Assembly: GCA_002794735.1 (NCBI GenBank)
Contig: NBAZ01000016.1
Coordinates: 186,001-250,000, forward strand
Source of the DNA: Pyrrhoderma lamaoense
Taxonomy: Eukaryota > Basidiomycota > Agaricomycetes > Hymenochaetales > Hymenochaetaceae
DNA: 64,000 bases
Direction: 5' to 3'
This document shows, piece after piece, positions 34,487 through 46,012 of the stretch; positions within the stretch are counted from its first letter, which is position 1, and each line of letters opens with the position of its first letter. The position numbers were made by a program, and so were the translations under genes. The notes under the pieces were generated by a model. The model searched no databases. It had not been told where the DNA came from and saw only the letters and a list, made by a program, of their open reading frames with translations.

Positions 34487-36587
34487 CTACGCATGGTATG
34501 TTTGGTATCCACCATTATAACCACCAGAACTATGATAATCAGGTGGGTTTTGAGCTTGTGATGAGTAAGGGTGTGGAGATACAAGTGATTGAGAGGAATA
34601 TGATTCAGGGAAAGCTTGTGAGGTTTGGTAACTGTTGAAAGAATTAGGGGAATGTGGAGAATAGGTGTTGTGAGAGGTTGGACTTGGATCCTCCAGTTGC
34701 TGGTACATGCCAGGACTTCGGAGGGTGTTCATCTGTAAGGACTGACTAAGTCTTTTCCCCGCATTTTTGAATGCTGAGTTCCTTGACGATCCAACGTTTC
34801 CCATAGCTGCGGTAGCAGCAGCAGCACTACCACCTGCCAGCTTTGCAGCCTTCGCCTTTTTCTTCTCTTCCCATCTCCTCTTGAAACAACATCTCCAGAT
34901 GATATATCCAACAATAATGAAGAAGAGAATCAAAGCACCCATCAGGATATAAGGCCACCGACCCAATACCTTCTCGGCAAGAATAGCCTTCTTCTCGGCG
35001 GAACTCACTGGGGAGGACTGCCCTTCAGAAGCGGGAAGTAGTGCATATTGTGAATCACCTGTTGTGTCCTCCCCACCAAGACGGACATTGACAAAATCTT
35101 GATGTGCCGCGTTCACGTCTGTCAAGGGTAAGAGCTGGTATATCCTGCGTGTGTACCCTTGGAAGAACCCTCGACGAAGTTTCCCAAGTCGATTAATGTA
35201 TATGTATTACGAACTAGTAACAAAAAGAATAGAAAATGTGTGTAAGTTTAAAAATTTACACGAGTTGGCCCAAATGAGATGAAAAACGTACGAAAGCCCA
35301 TTCCAAGAATGAGATCGTATTCTCCGAGTAAACTGAAAGCGGAGGTGATCGGTTGGAAAGTACCGACGCAAACAGTATTTCCATTTGAATCAGTCAAATG
35401 GAAGTCACTAGAAGAGGTATCTAGAGGGTGAATTGGTATTTTAACTCCACCAAAGCTAAAGGATATATTCAGTATTTGTCCACAGGGTATCGTCCACACG
35501 GCATTATCTGCATTCCACTCCGCCCCTTGAACCCTACCATAAATAGCATCTGATACTTGGCGTGGGACCTGTGGAAGAGTGAAACCAGAATCTACGACTG
35601 CAACGAGCTTGCCATCTGGCGCTTTTGAAACAATCGAATCATACTTGATGGCTTCTCCATCCGGTCCAGTGATGCCATCTACATCAGTATACATTTGCCA
35701 ATGTTGGTCTCGGTCTGTTAAACCAGGTACAGTCACAATAGATAGTTGGGGTTGATTCGTTACGTTCTCATATCCTGAGATTAATGAGGAGACAGTGAAC
35801 TGGCCAGTTATGTTACTACCCGGATCGTTTTTCCTGTCGAGCATGAAAGTAATGTAGTTTTGCTCAGTCTTGTTGAGTTGATATATTCTGTCAAGGACGG
35901 CGTCTCCTTCGAAGCTGTCGCTATCGATTTTCTTCCGTATAAGTGAACCCGTGTTTGGCCCAAGCCCCATTAGCCCGCTGTAACCTTGAGCCGTAATGTT
36001 TGTTGAAAAGGTAGAAGTGTCCTCAACTAGGACTAGAGAAAGCACGTAAGCTCCAAGGAGATTAAAAGAGACCATTGAACTAAAGCTACTCACGGAATGC
36101 TTGGTCGTCGACGGAATACCCGGCGAACTTCATGTCTGCATAATAGATATCACCTATCATTCCGGGTGGATGTGATTAGATTGTAAGAGCTGGGAATAGA
36201 GATAATTGATAGATTATACCTGAAGCCGTCCCCACAGCATACTCAAGCTCGACACTTTTCCCAGAATCAGTTGCTCCCGGGACGTCGCCAGTGACCCACA
36301 GATCAGAGCTTAAGACGAGATCGTTTGAGCACATTTCGCTCCAAGAAACCCATTTATAGAGCTTTTGAAACACACCTTCCGGTATCCAGCAAAACAGGGA
36401 CTGTTCTATTTGAAAGAGTGACATTACCAACGTACACTGAGTTTGCAATGTTTTTCAAAGACACAGTATCTCTACGGTGTAGACGGTGGGGCTTCACCTC
36501 CGACTTTGATGGACCAGTCCATACTTCAAAAGGGATAGAAAAGGCATAGGCAACAGGTAAGAAACAAATCAAGTCGATCAAGCGCAT
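34487..36587 (-). CDS. Membrane-anchored pepsin-type aspartic protease (family A1)
   Basis: Secreted/plasma-membrane aspartyl endopeptidase. The N-terminus MRLIDLICFLPVAYAF is a signal peptide. The first active site is VLLDTGSSDLWV (across an intron) and the second is AVVDSGFTLPQVP. GLMGLGPNTG and FSLLGEYDLILGMGF are typical A1 segments. Near the C-terminus is one hydrophobic helix (WPYILMGALILFFIIVGYIIW) followed by basic residues and a Tyr/Ser/Pro-rich cytosolic tail ending GYQTYHA, so it is probably a type I membrane protein. Introns are at about 36120-36220 and 36310-36380 and near 35185-35262. One frame break: plus-strand GGG at 35126-35128 needs a fourth G so that the RNTYTLIDLGNF exon reads into TDVNAAHQDFVNV. 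Yapsin-like in layout. Confidence 0.87.
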
Positions 36588-37727
36588 GAACGACGAGAGA
36601 GACCAGAAGCGAGAAAAAAATGGAAGTGATTAAGCGTAGCAAGACAAAAAAAAGACAGCGGTTGTTGAAGAAAAAAGAGCAGAAGCGGCCAAGGTAAGAA
36701 TGAGAATATGCTAAAAAATGAGTGTGATGTGTAAAGAACGATTTGTGGGTATGTGAGAGGTGAAATCCCAAGGTGACTGGAGGTAGGACGAGAGGTCGTC
36801 TCCTACGCGACTTGTAACGGCACTACTGCATCAGTCAGTGTTCTCATACTTACCGACGCGTTTTCCTCTTACCCATCGACCACTCGCAATCGAATAAAAC
36901 TTTTGTGCCATCATAAAATTGAAAGTATTTAGATATAGCTCAACAGCTTGAAAGAATTGTGTGAAATGAAATTTGAGAGTTCTCATTCGTATTAAACCTG
37001 GACTTGTTGAATGTTAATGAACAAATCATGATACCCAACCTATGTCTTCCTCATTAATCAACTCACGCATGACGGTAAGAGCTCAAGACAGAGACGATCC
37101 GGGGTAAAATTTTATTTTAACTAAGTTATAGCAAGTGGTAGATACTGTAGATACTATTACTATCTAGTGACGCATTACGAATATACTGCGGAACGCCGTC
37201 GGAGGCAAATATCTTCATCAGGCCAGAACGCCCTTTTCTTATACCACCGCATGTCTTAGTTGTAACAGTCCATCAATAGGCCATTAGTAGGCCAACAGGC
37301 CTTTACGCCATGTCTGTCTCAAAAATGTTGTTAAAGCTGAATTTCCTAAGCACAGGCGCCGCCCTCGCCCTGAGTGGGCCTGGATCTTGCAAGAAGCGTG
37401 AAAAACTGACACAAAAAAAGAAGTCAATAAAGCGACTTGGTTACGTGGCTCTGATATGGAAGTGCTCTTAGGTCGAGTTGAGGAGAGACTTGTAAGACAT
37501 ATGTGTTGTTACATTTCCTCTTTTGGCCATTGAATAGTGGCGATGCTAAATTTCCAAGATGCCGATCAAAGATCGTATAAGTGACATGAAGCCACAGGCC
37601 AACCACCAGAGGGTTTATAAAGCGCCAGACCTTGTTCTCAAACCACAACACACTCCTTGTTCTCTTTCAACTACTAGATATAACAGTCTTTATCTTTTGT
37701 GCACATCTTCACTATTACAAAAGAAAA
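36588..37727. other. Intergenic between protease and HMG-box gene promoters
   Basis: A divergent promoter region. A TATA-like TTTATAAA lies at about 37613-37620, roughly 110 bases before the HMG-box ATG. The frame on the minus strand at 36526-36771 is 5' UTR-like. No other feature recognised. Confidence 0.5.
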
Positions 37728-39338
37728 ATGCCGAAAGTGAAGACCACTACTATCAACCCACGTAAAGGGAATTCGACATACAATAATATCTCCTGGGTGG
37801 ACAATACCATCACCGACGCTACTAGTCGGAAACGCAATGTTGGTCCTTCTTCTGGCCAATCCCGTACTGCGAGGTACCTGATACCTCAAAGAGAGGACTC
37901 GGACCAGAAGAGGACTCCCATATCCCTCGACCGATGAACTGCTTCATGCTCTTTCGCCAACACATCATAAAGCTGAGGAAGCCCGGGCAAGAGGAAGATG
38001 GATCAGCAACCGCTTCCCATATGTCTCGCGTCATTGGGAGCTTATGGAGTGCTCTTAGTGAGGAAGAAAAGAAGGTCTGGAGGGAAAAGGCGGAGGTTGC
38101 AAAGGCGGAGCATAGAAAACTGTATCCTAATTATAAATTTGCCCCGAAGCGTTCTCAGAGAAGGAACGTCAAGCGCAAAAACAAACAGAAGCCCGGGAAT
38201 GAAGAAGAAGTAGAAAACGTGAGTTTTCCTCTTTTTGTACCTGTATACATGAAAGCGCAAGACTAAGAACTATCTTCTCTGTGCCTTACGAATATTAGCA
38301 CCAGGAAGTGGATTCGGTAGATGGCGGCCAAATACACCTTGCGGAGAAGGTGCGTGCTTGTTTGACCCCTTTTTAGTATTATACTTATTGACTGTTTCCA
38401 TAACCTTTACCTCAGGCTGAGTCGCATACGCGAAAAAAGGCCACTCAGAAGCCGAGTGGAAAGGGGAAAGGTAAAAGCAAGCCACTTAGTGGGTTGCTCG
38501 GTACTCGCCCCAAGTACCAATGGTTCCAACCATTCCGGCTATCCCTGTCATTCCGACAACTAGAAGCGTCATTCCTCCTGCTCCAACTCTCGCAAGGAAT
38601 GGGAGGGATGGCCAGAGTTACTTCCCCGCCATGAAGAATGGCGAATTCAGTAACAACATCCCTCCTTACCCTGCTTATCACTCACAACCACAACTACGTA
38701 ATGGGGCTTGGGGAATTACTCCATCCGCAAGAGATAACCAGCTGACCACTGGTGATCATCAAGGTGGATACAAGGTACCTGGTTGGTAACCCTGCCCATG
38801 TGTTCGGGCAACGCAACCAACCTCCAGTCAACAATGCAGGTTGTATGATGGAGCTTACTCGGGCCAAGTGAATTCACATCGGAACGAAATCTATCATCTT
38901 CAGAACCAGACCCTTCTCTACATTTCCGACATTTTTATCTCCCGAACTTTTTTTGAATCCTGGAGTATTGAGCTCACTTAGCAATGAGGTCATGTTCCCT
39001 CCCGACTCGTTTACGTTTTGTCCAAGCCAACCTGGTCCGTCGAATGCAGGACAGAGCCAAGGCCCTCGTCAGAGTATGTGGTATATCCTAGGTGAAGGAT
39101 TCAGCGGAGCCGTAGACAGATACTCCCTCCCTGATGGATTGAGTAAATAATTCATCACCTGCTGTAGTACGAAATGTAAGGCTCGCTCTGGAAGGACGAC
39201 GGAAGTACCTGAAGAACGACCTCGTTGGCTTACCTGTACACATAACCACAGCGGACGATGCCGATAGATGCCTCCTCCATTATATCAAATGGCGATACTA
39301 TCGAATAAGTGATGGCCAGGAGAAGATCCTTCTTTAAT
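37728..39338 (+). CDS. HMG-box transcription factor (MATA_HMG-like)
   Basis: The start MPKVKTTTINPRKGN leads, after one needed C in the CCC run at 37917-37919, into an HMG box: HIPRPMNCFMLFRQHIIKL, SHMSRVIGSLWSALSEEEKK, VWREKAEVAKAEHRKLYPNYK, then basic KRSQRRNVKRK. The IPRP...F(M)LFR opening and YPNYKFAP end match the fungal MATA_HMG/ROX1-like class of sequence-specific DNA binders. Two introns follow (about 38220-38310 and 38351-38415). The long C-terminus has RYSPQVPMVPTIPAIPVIP, FLNPGVLSSLSNEVMFPPD, and a conserved end ITTADDADRCLLHYIKWRYY. About five to seven extra bases are needed, including GGG at 38491-38493 and the T7 run at 38948-38954. It may be an under-called intact gene or a young pseudogene. 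It sits in a tandem duplication. Confidence 0.65.
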
Positions 39339-40049
39339 TCTCTGCTCTTTGAATTGGGATAACTTGGAAAGGACGTACACTGCATAATACAGGAGATACA
39401 AATGCGATACCTCCCCCTAATTTCTTCTCCAAAATTGACGATGGCACTCATAACCACGATAATCTGCACACCGGAGCTTCCGAATTTTACTCTCCTAGAA
39501 ATAGAATGTTGATTGTTCATTTTGTATAGAGTAGAATAGTAGAAAAATGTACGAGATAGTTGCGTGGACAGATCCACTTCAGCGTGGTGTGTGAGCGATA
39601 TCAGCTCACGATTAGCATTCGGAACCATAAGTCATTTTTTCGGCCCTCAACGTATTATAAAACTTGAAAGAAAGAGAGAGAAAGAAATGTTGATACCCAG
39701 ACCAGAGGAAGTGGGCTCACCAACTTCTTCAGATACTGCTTCCCACACCGCGAGATCGTATCAAAGGTAAGGCTAAATAACTCACTTCTCAGCACAGAAG
39801 CCAACTCTCGAGTCCAGCGAATTCGGCTCGCCCACAGAAGTGGTATTGAAACGGAGAAGGAGAGGTATACATCAAGGAGCTACAACGCCACTCACTTCTC
39901 TGCCTTTCAATGTCCATCCTTCAACTTGGGCTCGAGAGAAGACTCCTGTCACGTTTCGGTACTTTACATCTCGAAGAGGGAGGCTTAGTTGTGGTCGAAG
40001 GGACCAGATCAGACGAGGATGCCCATAATCCTCGACCTTATGATCTTTC
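39339..40049. other. Spacer between HMG-box copies
   Basis: Contains the degenerate start region of the second copy, with a TATTATAAAA at about 39652. An ATG-headed frame at 39564-39770 gives no recognisable domain. Confidence 0.4.
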
Positions 40050-41400
40050 GTCAACAAATCATAAAGACGGGAAGATGGAACAGTAACTGCCTCCTATATG
40101 TCTCGCATCATTGGGAGCTTATGGAGTGCTCTTAGTGAGAAGAAAAGAAGGTCTGGAGGGAAAAGCGGAGGTTGCAAAGGCGGAGCATAGAAAACTGTAT
40201 CCTAATTATAAATTCGCCCCGAAGCGTTCTCAGAGAAGGAACGTCAAGCGAAAAAACAAACAGAAGCCCGGGAATTAAGACGATGAAGAAAACGTGAGTT
40301 TTCCTCTTTTTGCACCTGTATACATGAAAGAGCAAGGCTAAGAACTATATCTTCTCTGTGCCTTACGGATATTAGCACCAGGAAGTGGATTCGGTAGATG
40401 GCGGCCAAATACACCTTGCGGAGAAGGTGCGTGCTTGTTTGACCCTCTTATTAGTATTATACTTATTGACTGTTTCCGTGACCTTATCCTCAGGCTGAGT
40501 CGCGTACACGAAAAAAGGCCACTCAGAAGCCGAGTGGAAAGGGGAAGTGTAAGAGCGAGCCATTCGTGAGGTTGCTCGGTACTCGCCTCAAGTACCAATG
40601 GTTCCAACCATTCCGACTATTCCTGTCATTCCGTCAACTAGAAATGCCATTTCTCCTGCTCCAACTCTCGCAAGGAATGGGAGGGATGACCAGAGTTACT
40701 TCCCCGCCATGAAGAATGGCGAATTCAGTAACAACATCCCTCCTTACCCTGCTTATCATTCACAACCACAACTACGTAATGGGGCTTGGGGAATTACTCC
40801 ATCCGCAAGTGAAAACCAGCTGACCACTGGTGATCATCAAGGTGGATACAAGGTACCCTGGTTGGTAACCCTGCCCATGTGTTCGGGAAACGCAACCAAC
40901 CTCCAGTCAACAATGCAGTTAGTATGATGGACTCAGGGCCAAGTGAATTCACATCGGAACGAAATCTATCATCTTCAGAACCAGACCCTTCTCTACATTT
41001 CCGACATTTTTATCTCCCGAACTTTTTTTGAATCCTGGAGTATTGAGCTCACTTAGCAATGAGGTCATGTTCCCTCCCGACTCGTTTACGTTTTGTCCAA
41101 GCCAACCTGGTCCGTCGAATGCAGGACAGAGCCAAGGTCCTCATCAGAGTATGTGGTTTATCCTAGGTGAAGGATTCAGTGGAAGCCGTAGACAGATACT
41201 CCCTCCCTGATGGATTGAGTATATAGTTCATCACCTGCTGTAGTACGAAATGTAAGACTCGCTCTGGAGGACGACAGAAATACCTGAAGAACGACCTCGT
41301 TGACTTACCTGTACAAAACCACAGCGGACGATGCCGATAGATCGCCTCCCCCATTATATCAAATGGCGATACTATCGAATAAGTAATGGTCAGGAGGAGA
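40050..41400 (+). pseudogene. Broken tandem copy of the HMG-box gene
   Basis: The copy begins with CCTCGACC as in the intact gene. It then lacks part of the HMG box: the region coding helix 1 is shortened, so the box cannot fold normally. The downstream exons remain recognisable (RYSPQVPMVPTIP at about 40590, NPGVLSSLSNEVMFPP at 41031, HYIKWRYYRISNGQEE near 41355). They carry in-frame stops and an extra A near 41182. The upstream region at 39685-40050 has only weak traces of an N-terminal exon. Called a pseudogene because the DNA-binding domain itself is damaged, which homopolymer errors alone do not explain. Confidence 0.7.
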
Positions 41401-41720
41401 AGATTTTGGAAAGTTTTCTCTGCTCTTCGAAAACGGTAAAAGTTAAAAGAATGTACAGGGGATACAAATGCACTACCCTACCTACTCTGGAATTGACGAC
41501 AGTGTTCGTCACGAAGATCTACACCCTGGAGCTTCCGGGCTTTTTAAATTATAGATACTTAAGATCAATCGTCCTTTTGTATAAAATAAAATACAAAATG
41601 TACGATATGGTTGAAGAGGTAAGCAATGTCGGCTCACGACTGGTACTTGAAATCCTGAAAAAGTTGAATTAGATCACGGGCCGGCTCAAAATGTCAGTCA
41701 ATATAGCCGAAGAAGATGCC

Positions 41721-42406
41721 TTAAAACGGACTTGTCCAAAGCCACCCGCCTCTTGGGGTCGCCGACACTATCAGCGTGTAGTTACGTGCCAATTCAACGT
41801 GTACAACTCCATTCTCAGTGTGATGCTATAAGTAAAAGAAAAAGTATGTTGCAAAAGCTTACTAAGTTACTTATCCTCAAGTAATCTTCGATTCCCACGA
41901 TTGACTTATATTGATGTGCTTCTAATGTATCCAAGTCACTTGCTGACAAACGTTGATACTCGTAGTGTAACCGATGAAAAAAGGCCTCCTTAATACTATA
42001 GATAATTCAGCACAAATATCCCCTTGATCTACCTCTAATGAAGCACTTACTGACCTTATGGGAACGTTTAAAATGGCATCGCAGCGATTAACGTATGCAC
42101 GAAGGATGGTTACGTCTTAAGGCATTAGCGGTATTTGATATCAAAGGGTTATCACTTACAGCACTGAGAAGACTAATGAGAGATACTCACTTGAAGAGAC
42201 GACCACCTCGGCCTCGAGCACGCGACAGATTTGGTCCGTAAGGGAGAAGAGATCTGACCCAAGTTTCTCTGTTAGGTGACGGGCAAGTCTTGGTTCACTA
42301 GTGAGATGTGAGAGGAGATTAGCGATTGAAGATAAAGTACAAGGGGAGTTACACGACAGGTATATGGGTTATGGGCCCGTTTAAATAGAGGTAGAAGCTT
42401 CATCAT
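41721..42406 (-). CDS. Hypothetical protein, multi-exon
   Basis: Starts MMKLLPLFKRAHNPYTC at 42406. After one needed base in the plus-strand GGGG run at 42343-42346 it reads SSIANLLSHLTSEPRLARHL and TEKLGSDLFSLTDQICRVLE. A GTGAGT donor follows, then exons with TILRAYVNRCDAILNVPIR and, after an intron, SIKEAFFHRLHYEYQRLSAS and QYKSIVGIEDYL. The last exon ends SATPRGGWLWTSPF with a stop at 41721-41723. The joined protein of roughly 190 residues is helix-rich and looks conserved, but I do not recognise it. It lies immediately downstream of the broken HMG-box copy, in convergent orientation. Confidence 0.5.
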
Positions 42407-43456
42407 TATCTGATTCAATATTATAATTATGACTAAAGACTACTAAACCTTCGGATTGATTATTCCTGATATACACACCTACGAAGCACGCAAGAAATTT
42501 ATGTACATATAAAAACTCTTCTATCGTTTATCAGAAGTCATTAGACAGAAGTCATCAGACAGATTATTAGACGAGACGAGAAAGATCAACCAAACTCCGG
42601 TGATATCTTCTAGTCTTTTATATTGTAGATTATCTCTTAGTGATGATTATCACGGCGTCAAAACTGTCAATTGAGTTTTGGTTTCCTTGTACTAATATCC
42701 CTTAAAGTAACAAGGGTATGATGGATCCATTGCAAAACTCCCACAGGAAGTTCACCCGAAAAACATGGGTAAACATATAAATAGTAGACTATACACTACT
42801 GTTATGTGCATTCAAGTGGATCAGACTGAGTTTCATAGAGTTACTTTCTTCTTCAAGTACAATAAGTAGGACCGAACCAACGGTCACCACTATTAAACCT
42901 CAAGGATCAATTCCATGTCTTGTTTTCTCTTTAGTCGGCATTACGCATATTCTCTCAGGTTCTAGCCATCTGTTCTTATGATAGAATCGGATGTAGGAAC
43001 CGATACTCCTAGATTTACTTAAATTTCGGCTTCTCAATCCCGTTTGTGCGGAGATTGGGGCAATTTCGCGAATTCGCAACAATATTCTAGCTTGTCATCA
43101 GACTAATACGCTCTCAATTGAGGTCAGTAAGTGGTAAATCAAACGCTATCGGACAAGTCCTGAAGAAGGCTACATACATCCTCGAACTTCGTTGAGCTTG
43201 GTTTAGTACTTGTTGCGCTTACTCAACGGTCTCTTCTGGAGGCAGCTTTCTTTGTCTATGGGGCTAATACACAAACCTTTGGTTAGGTATCCTTCTTAAA
43301 AGAGAACAACGGTTACACCAATCGAGTTATTGTAATAACCACCATATGATACAGATGCTAGTCAGTCACTTGGCCTAGCAACTTGACTGTCTCTTTTTCT
43401 ATACAACTTATCTAAAAGCTCTGAGGAATAACTATTTTCCCCAACTTTCGGGTCCT
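42407..43456. other. Intergenic, mostly unexplained
   Basis: AT-rich. Short imperfect repeats of GTCATTAGACAGA type near 42538-42580. A minus-strand 60-codon frame at 42900-43082 has basic, protein-like composition but no partner exons that I can see. Confidence 0.4.
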
Positions 43457-43638
43457 CTATCGATTTAGATGGTTATATATCGTATCCTCCTCCTCACTTC
43501 TCCAGCCTAGCGAAAGTACGGATCCATCGGATCATAGCATAATCTATGGGCCTGGGGTCTGTATCTAAAAGGAGAGTCAAAATCGTCGTCAAAATAGTTG
43601 CAGAATTCCTTTCTCCTCTTTTTTTCTGGATCAGACAT
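43457..43638 (-). CDS. Hypothetical small protein
   Basis: Minus-strand frame starting MSDPEKKRRKEFCNYF at 43638, continuing DDDFDSPFRYRPQAHRLCYD. With one extra base near 43507 it reads on through GWRSEEEDTIYNHLNR to a stop at 43457-43459. Composition is strongly protein-like (charged, aromatic). About 60 residues. No family recognised; could be a first exon. Confidence 0.3.
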
Positions 43639-43973
43639 CTTCACTTTTATAACCGTATTTATCCGTCCTTAAATGCTATCACACTACTGCGAAGTAGCGC
43701 ACTCATATCAGACCAACTAACACGGGTTTTATATCCTATCGCATTATCCAAGTATTGAAAATCCTGATCCCCATAAGTAAAGCATAATACTTGTAATGTT
43801 CTATAATACAACAGATGAATCTCTGTTATGTATGAGTGAGTGATTAGAAAGTAACACAATAACTACAACAATATTACATGTTTGATGAGGCTAGGATTGC
43901 GTGTGTACGCGTATGTGGAAGGGAGGGAGAATAAGAAAGGAGAATATGAGAAAAAACCAATGAAATGATATAC

Positions 43974-45664
43974 CTAATACTCCATCGGGACGGCAGTGCT
44001 TTGCTGTTGTTGCTCACCATAAAGAATGGAACGTGCCCATTGACTATCGGACGAGACACGAGCTGCAAAGAATGGACCGAGAGCACTAGCCAGCTCTCCC
44101 ATTAATTTAGCATCTTCTGGATTTGTAGGGTGCAGAGGCCTTGGATTTGATGATGGTGAACATAATATCTTGAAAGCATCCTGGTATTCCATATGAAATA
44201 AGCATTTTCAGGATACTGTGAGAGAAAATAAGAACATACCATAACTGCAGATATGAGATGGCTACTATCACCCGACCCTACACACTCCATGCCAATCATA
44301 CGAGCACCACCTCCTTCCAGCAGCCCCTTTCTGACGGCCTCCTTTCCAACACCACCTAGTCCACGAACCGCCCCCTCTCGGGTCCCTTTGCTCTTCCCTT
44401 GTGTCAACAATGCCAAAAGTAGGGTTTTCATTATACGAGGAGATAATGATGGATATGTTGTAGAGTGCTGCGTCAGGAGATGTGAGAGCGTCTGCGCAGA
44501 CTTAACACGGAGTTGCGTGGAAGAGGAGGCTGGAAGATCCGAGTATAATAAGATCGAAAGTACTGGAGGTAGCATTTGATGAAGCTGATTGGTTATTGAT
44601 TATGAGTAGAAAGAACAATGTTTAGAACGAATGTATGGGTAATGGATCTCTGAAAAAGACTTACATATGGCTCAACAAAGAGAGTGTTGTTATCCAATAA
44701 TGCGGATGTGGCATCAAGATAGACTTCCAGTGCCTGACAGTCATTGTCGGTTGGAGACGCGTCTCTTAAAATACCCACAACTCCATCTCCGATCCATTTG
44801 ACTAGGTAAGGTAAAAGAGTTTGCAGACCCGCGTCTGCTCGTAAACTCGCCAGTGCAGCAGTCTTTCTCGCATCGTCAGTAGGTGGTATAAGTGTTGACG
44901 TAAGTCTAGAGTAGTACAGTTGTAGTTCTCTTGATAAAACTTGCTTAACAAGCAATTGACTAGTTTTATTGTTGGAGAAGGTTGAGGAATGTCGCGAAGG
45001 GAAGGTGGTGTGGGTGGGAACTGGGTTCCGATGCGCGGTGGTGGAGATGTCTTCACGTCTGGTTCTTCACGAGGAATTGCAGGGGGATTTTCTGGAATCA
45101 AGGGTTGTACACCTTCGACTGCTAGCCAGTGAGCAGTCCAATGAGGATGCTTTGGTAAAGGAACCTTCTCTTCGCGAAGAACACGGTCAAAATCTATTTC
45201 TTCATCCTCCACGAAATAAACAGACCCAGCAGCCGGGGCCGATGGGTAAGGAAGAGCACGTTTAAACGTTGGTGGATTATGAGCTGAGTGCCCATATAAC
45301 GGCTCTATGTTCAGTACACGTAGTGCTTGATCAATATCGGACGTAGTCATAGTGGTTCGCCTCGCATGTCTTGTAAACCGAGAGGCTTCCTAGTATAAAG
45401 GTTCATAAGCGGAAACACAAAGATATTTACAAGCATAGTTCTTACTTCAATCACTTGATGGATCCGGTACTCGACATCACTAGCAAGGGCACTAGCAATT
45501 GCGTCGGACAGATTATTGATGTTTAAGGACTCTGCAACATCCTAGGCGCGCTTAGTGCTATGGCAAAACCAATAGGTTATAGTAGTAATGATGCGTACTT
45601 TAACAGACTCAGCCTTGTAGATACCAGTCTCTTGAGTGGGCGCCTTTATTTTTTGTTTGCTCAT
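43974..45664 (-). CDS. TAF6: TAF6, TFIID/SAGA histone-fold subunit
   Basis: TBP-associated factor of TFIID (shared with SAGA in yeast) needed for RNA polymerase II transcription. The start MSKQKIKAPTQETGIYKAES leads, after an intron at about 45553-45613, into the histone fold: DVAESLNINNLSDAIASALA, DVEYRIHQVIE, then SRFTRHARRTTMTTSDIDQAL and NIEPLYGHSAHNPPTFKRAL. The TAF6 middle domain HWTAHWLAVEGVQPLIPENPP follows, then the HEAT-repeat C-terminal region (LSRELQLYYSRLTSTLI, LLPYLVKWIGDGVV, TQLRVKSAQTLSHLL). Several introns. One frame break near plus-strand 44956, where an extra base restores KLLVKQVLSRELQ. Ends AVPMEY at a stop at 43974-43976. Confidence 0.92.
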
Positions 45665-46012
45665 ATGTGCTTTTTTTATGAAACCTTCGACTTACTAGCT
45701 GAACACACTACCTGGGACTGGATCGCGGCGCGCGTGCCAGTGATTCTATTCACTTCGTGTCACGTGAAGAATACTGTACTCAGACCCAAGTACCCCTCCT
45801 GTTTAGGCAATTGTCGCTAGTACCGTCTATTGTAAGTGTTAGACGGTTACTACTATCTATTTCAGGTGCGTTTACATATTTTTGTATACTTAGACATTGT
45901 AAGAGGAAAAGTTATGATATTGTCAACATTCTATATAGTTACATAGCTTACGAAACTCCTCTCTTCGTTGGCTACTTAGTAAACTCGTATATGCCGTTTT
46001 AGAGGATGCTAG
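45665..46012. other. Intergenic, TAF6 upstream
   Basis: TAF6 promoter and 3' end of the next minus-strand gene. No other feature seen. Confidence 0.45.

Larger units (their letters stand above)
37990..41400. repeat. Direct tandem duplication, unit about 2.07 kb
   Basis: The segment 37990-39330 recurs in the same orientation at about 40060-41400. The HMG-box end, both introns, the proline-rich part and the C-terminal coding region match closely. The copies differ by many substitutions and small indels, for example GTACCTGG against GTACCCTGG near 38777/40853. The 5' part of the second copy (before 40060) is much less similar. Confidence 0.88.

Noticed and set aside
36526..36771. Hydrophobic minus-strand frame as a membrane protein
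   Set aside because: It overlaps the start region and 5' leader of the aspartic protease on the same strand, in another frame, and its Phe/Leu/Ser richness reflects a CT-rich leader.
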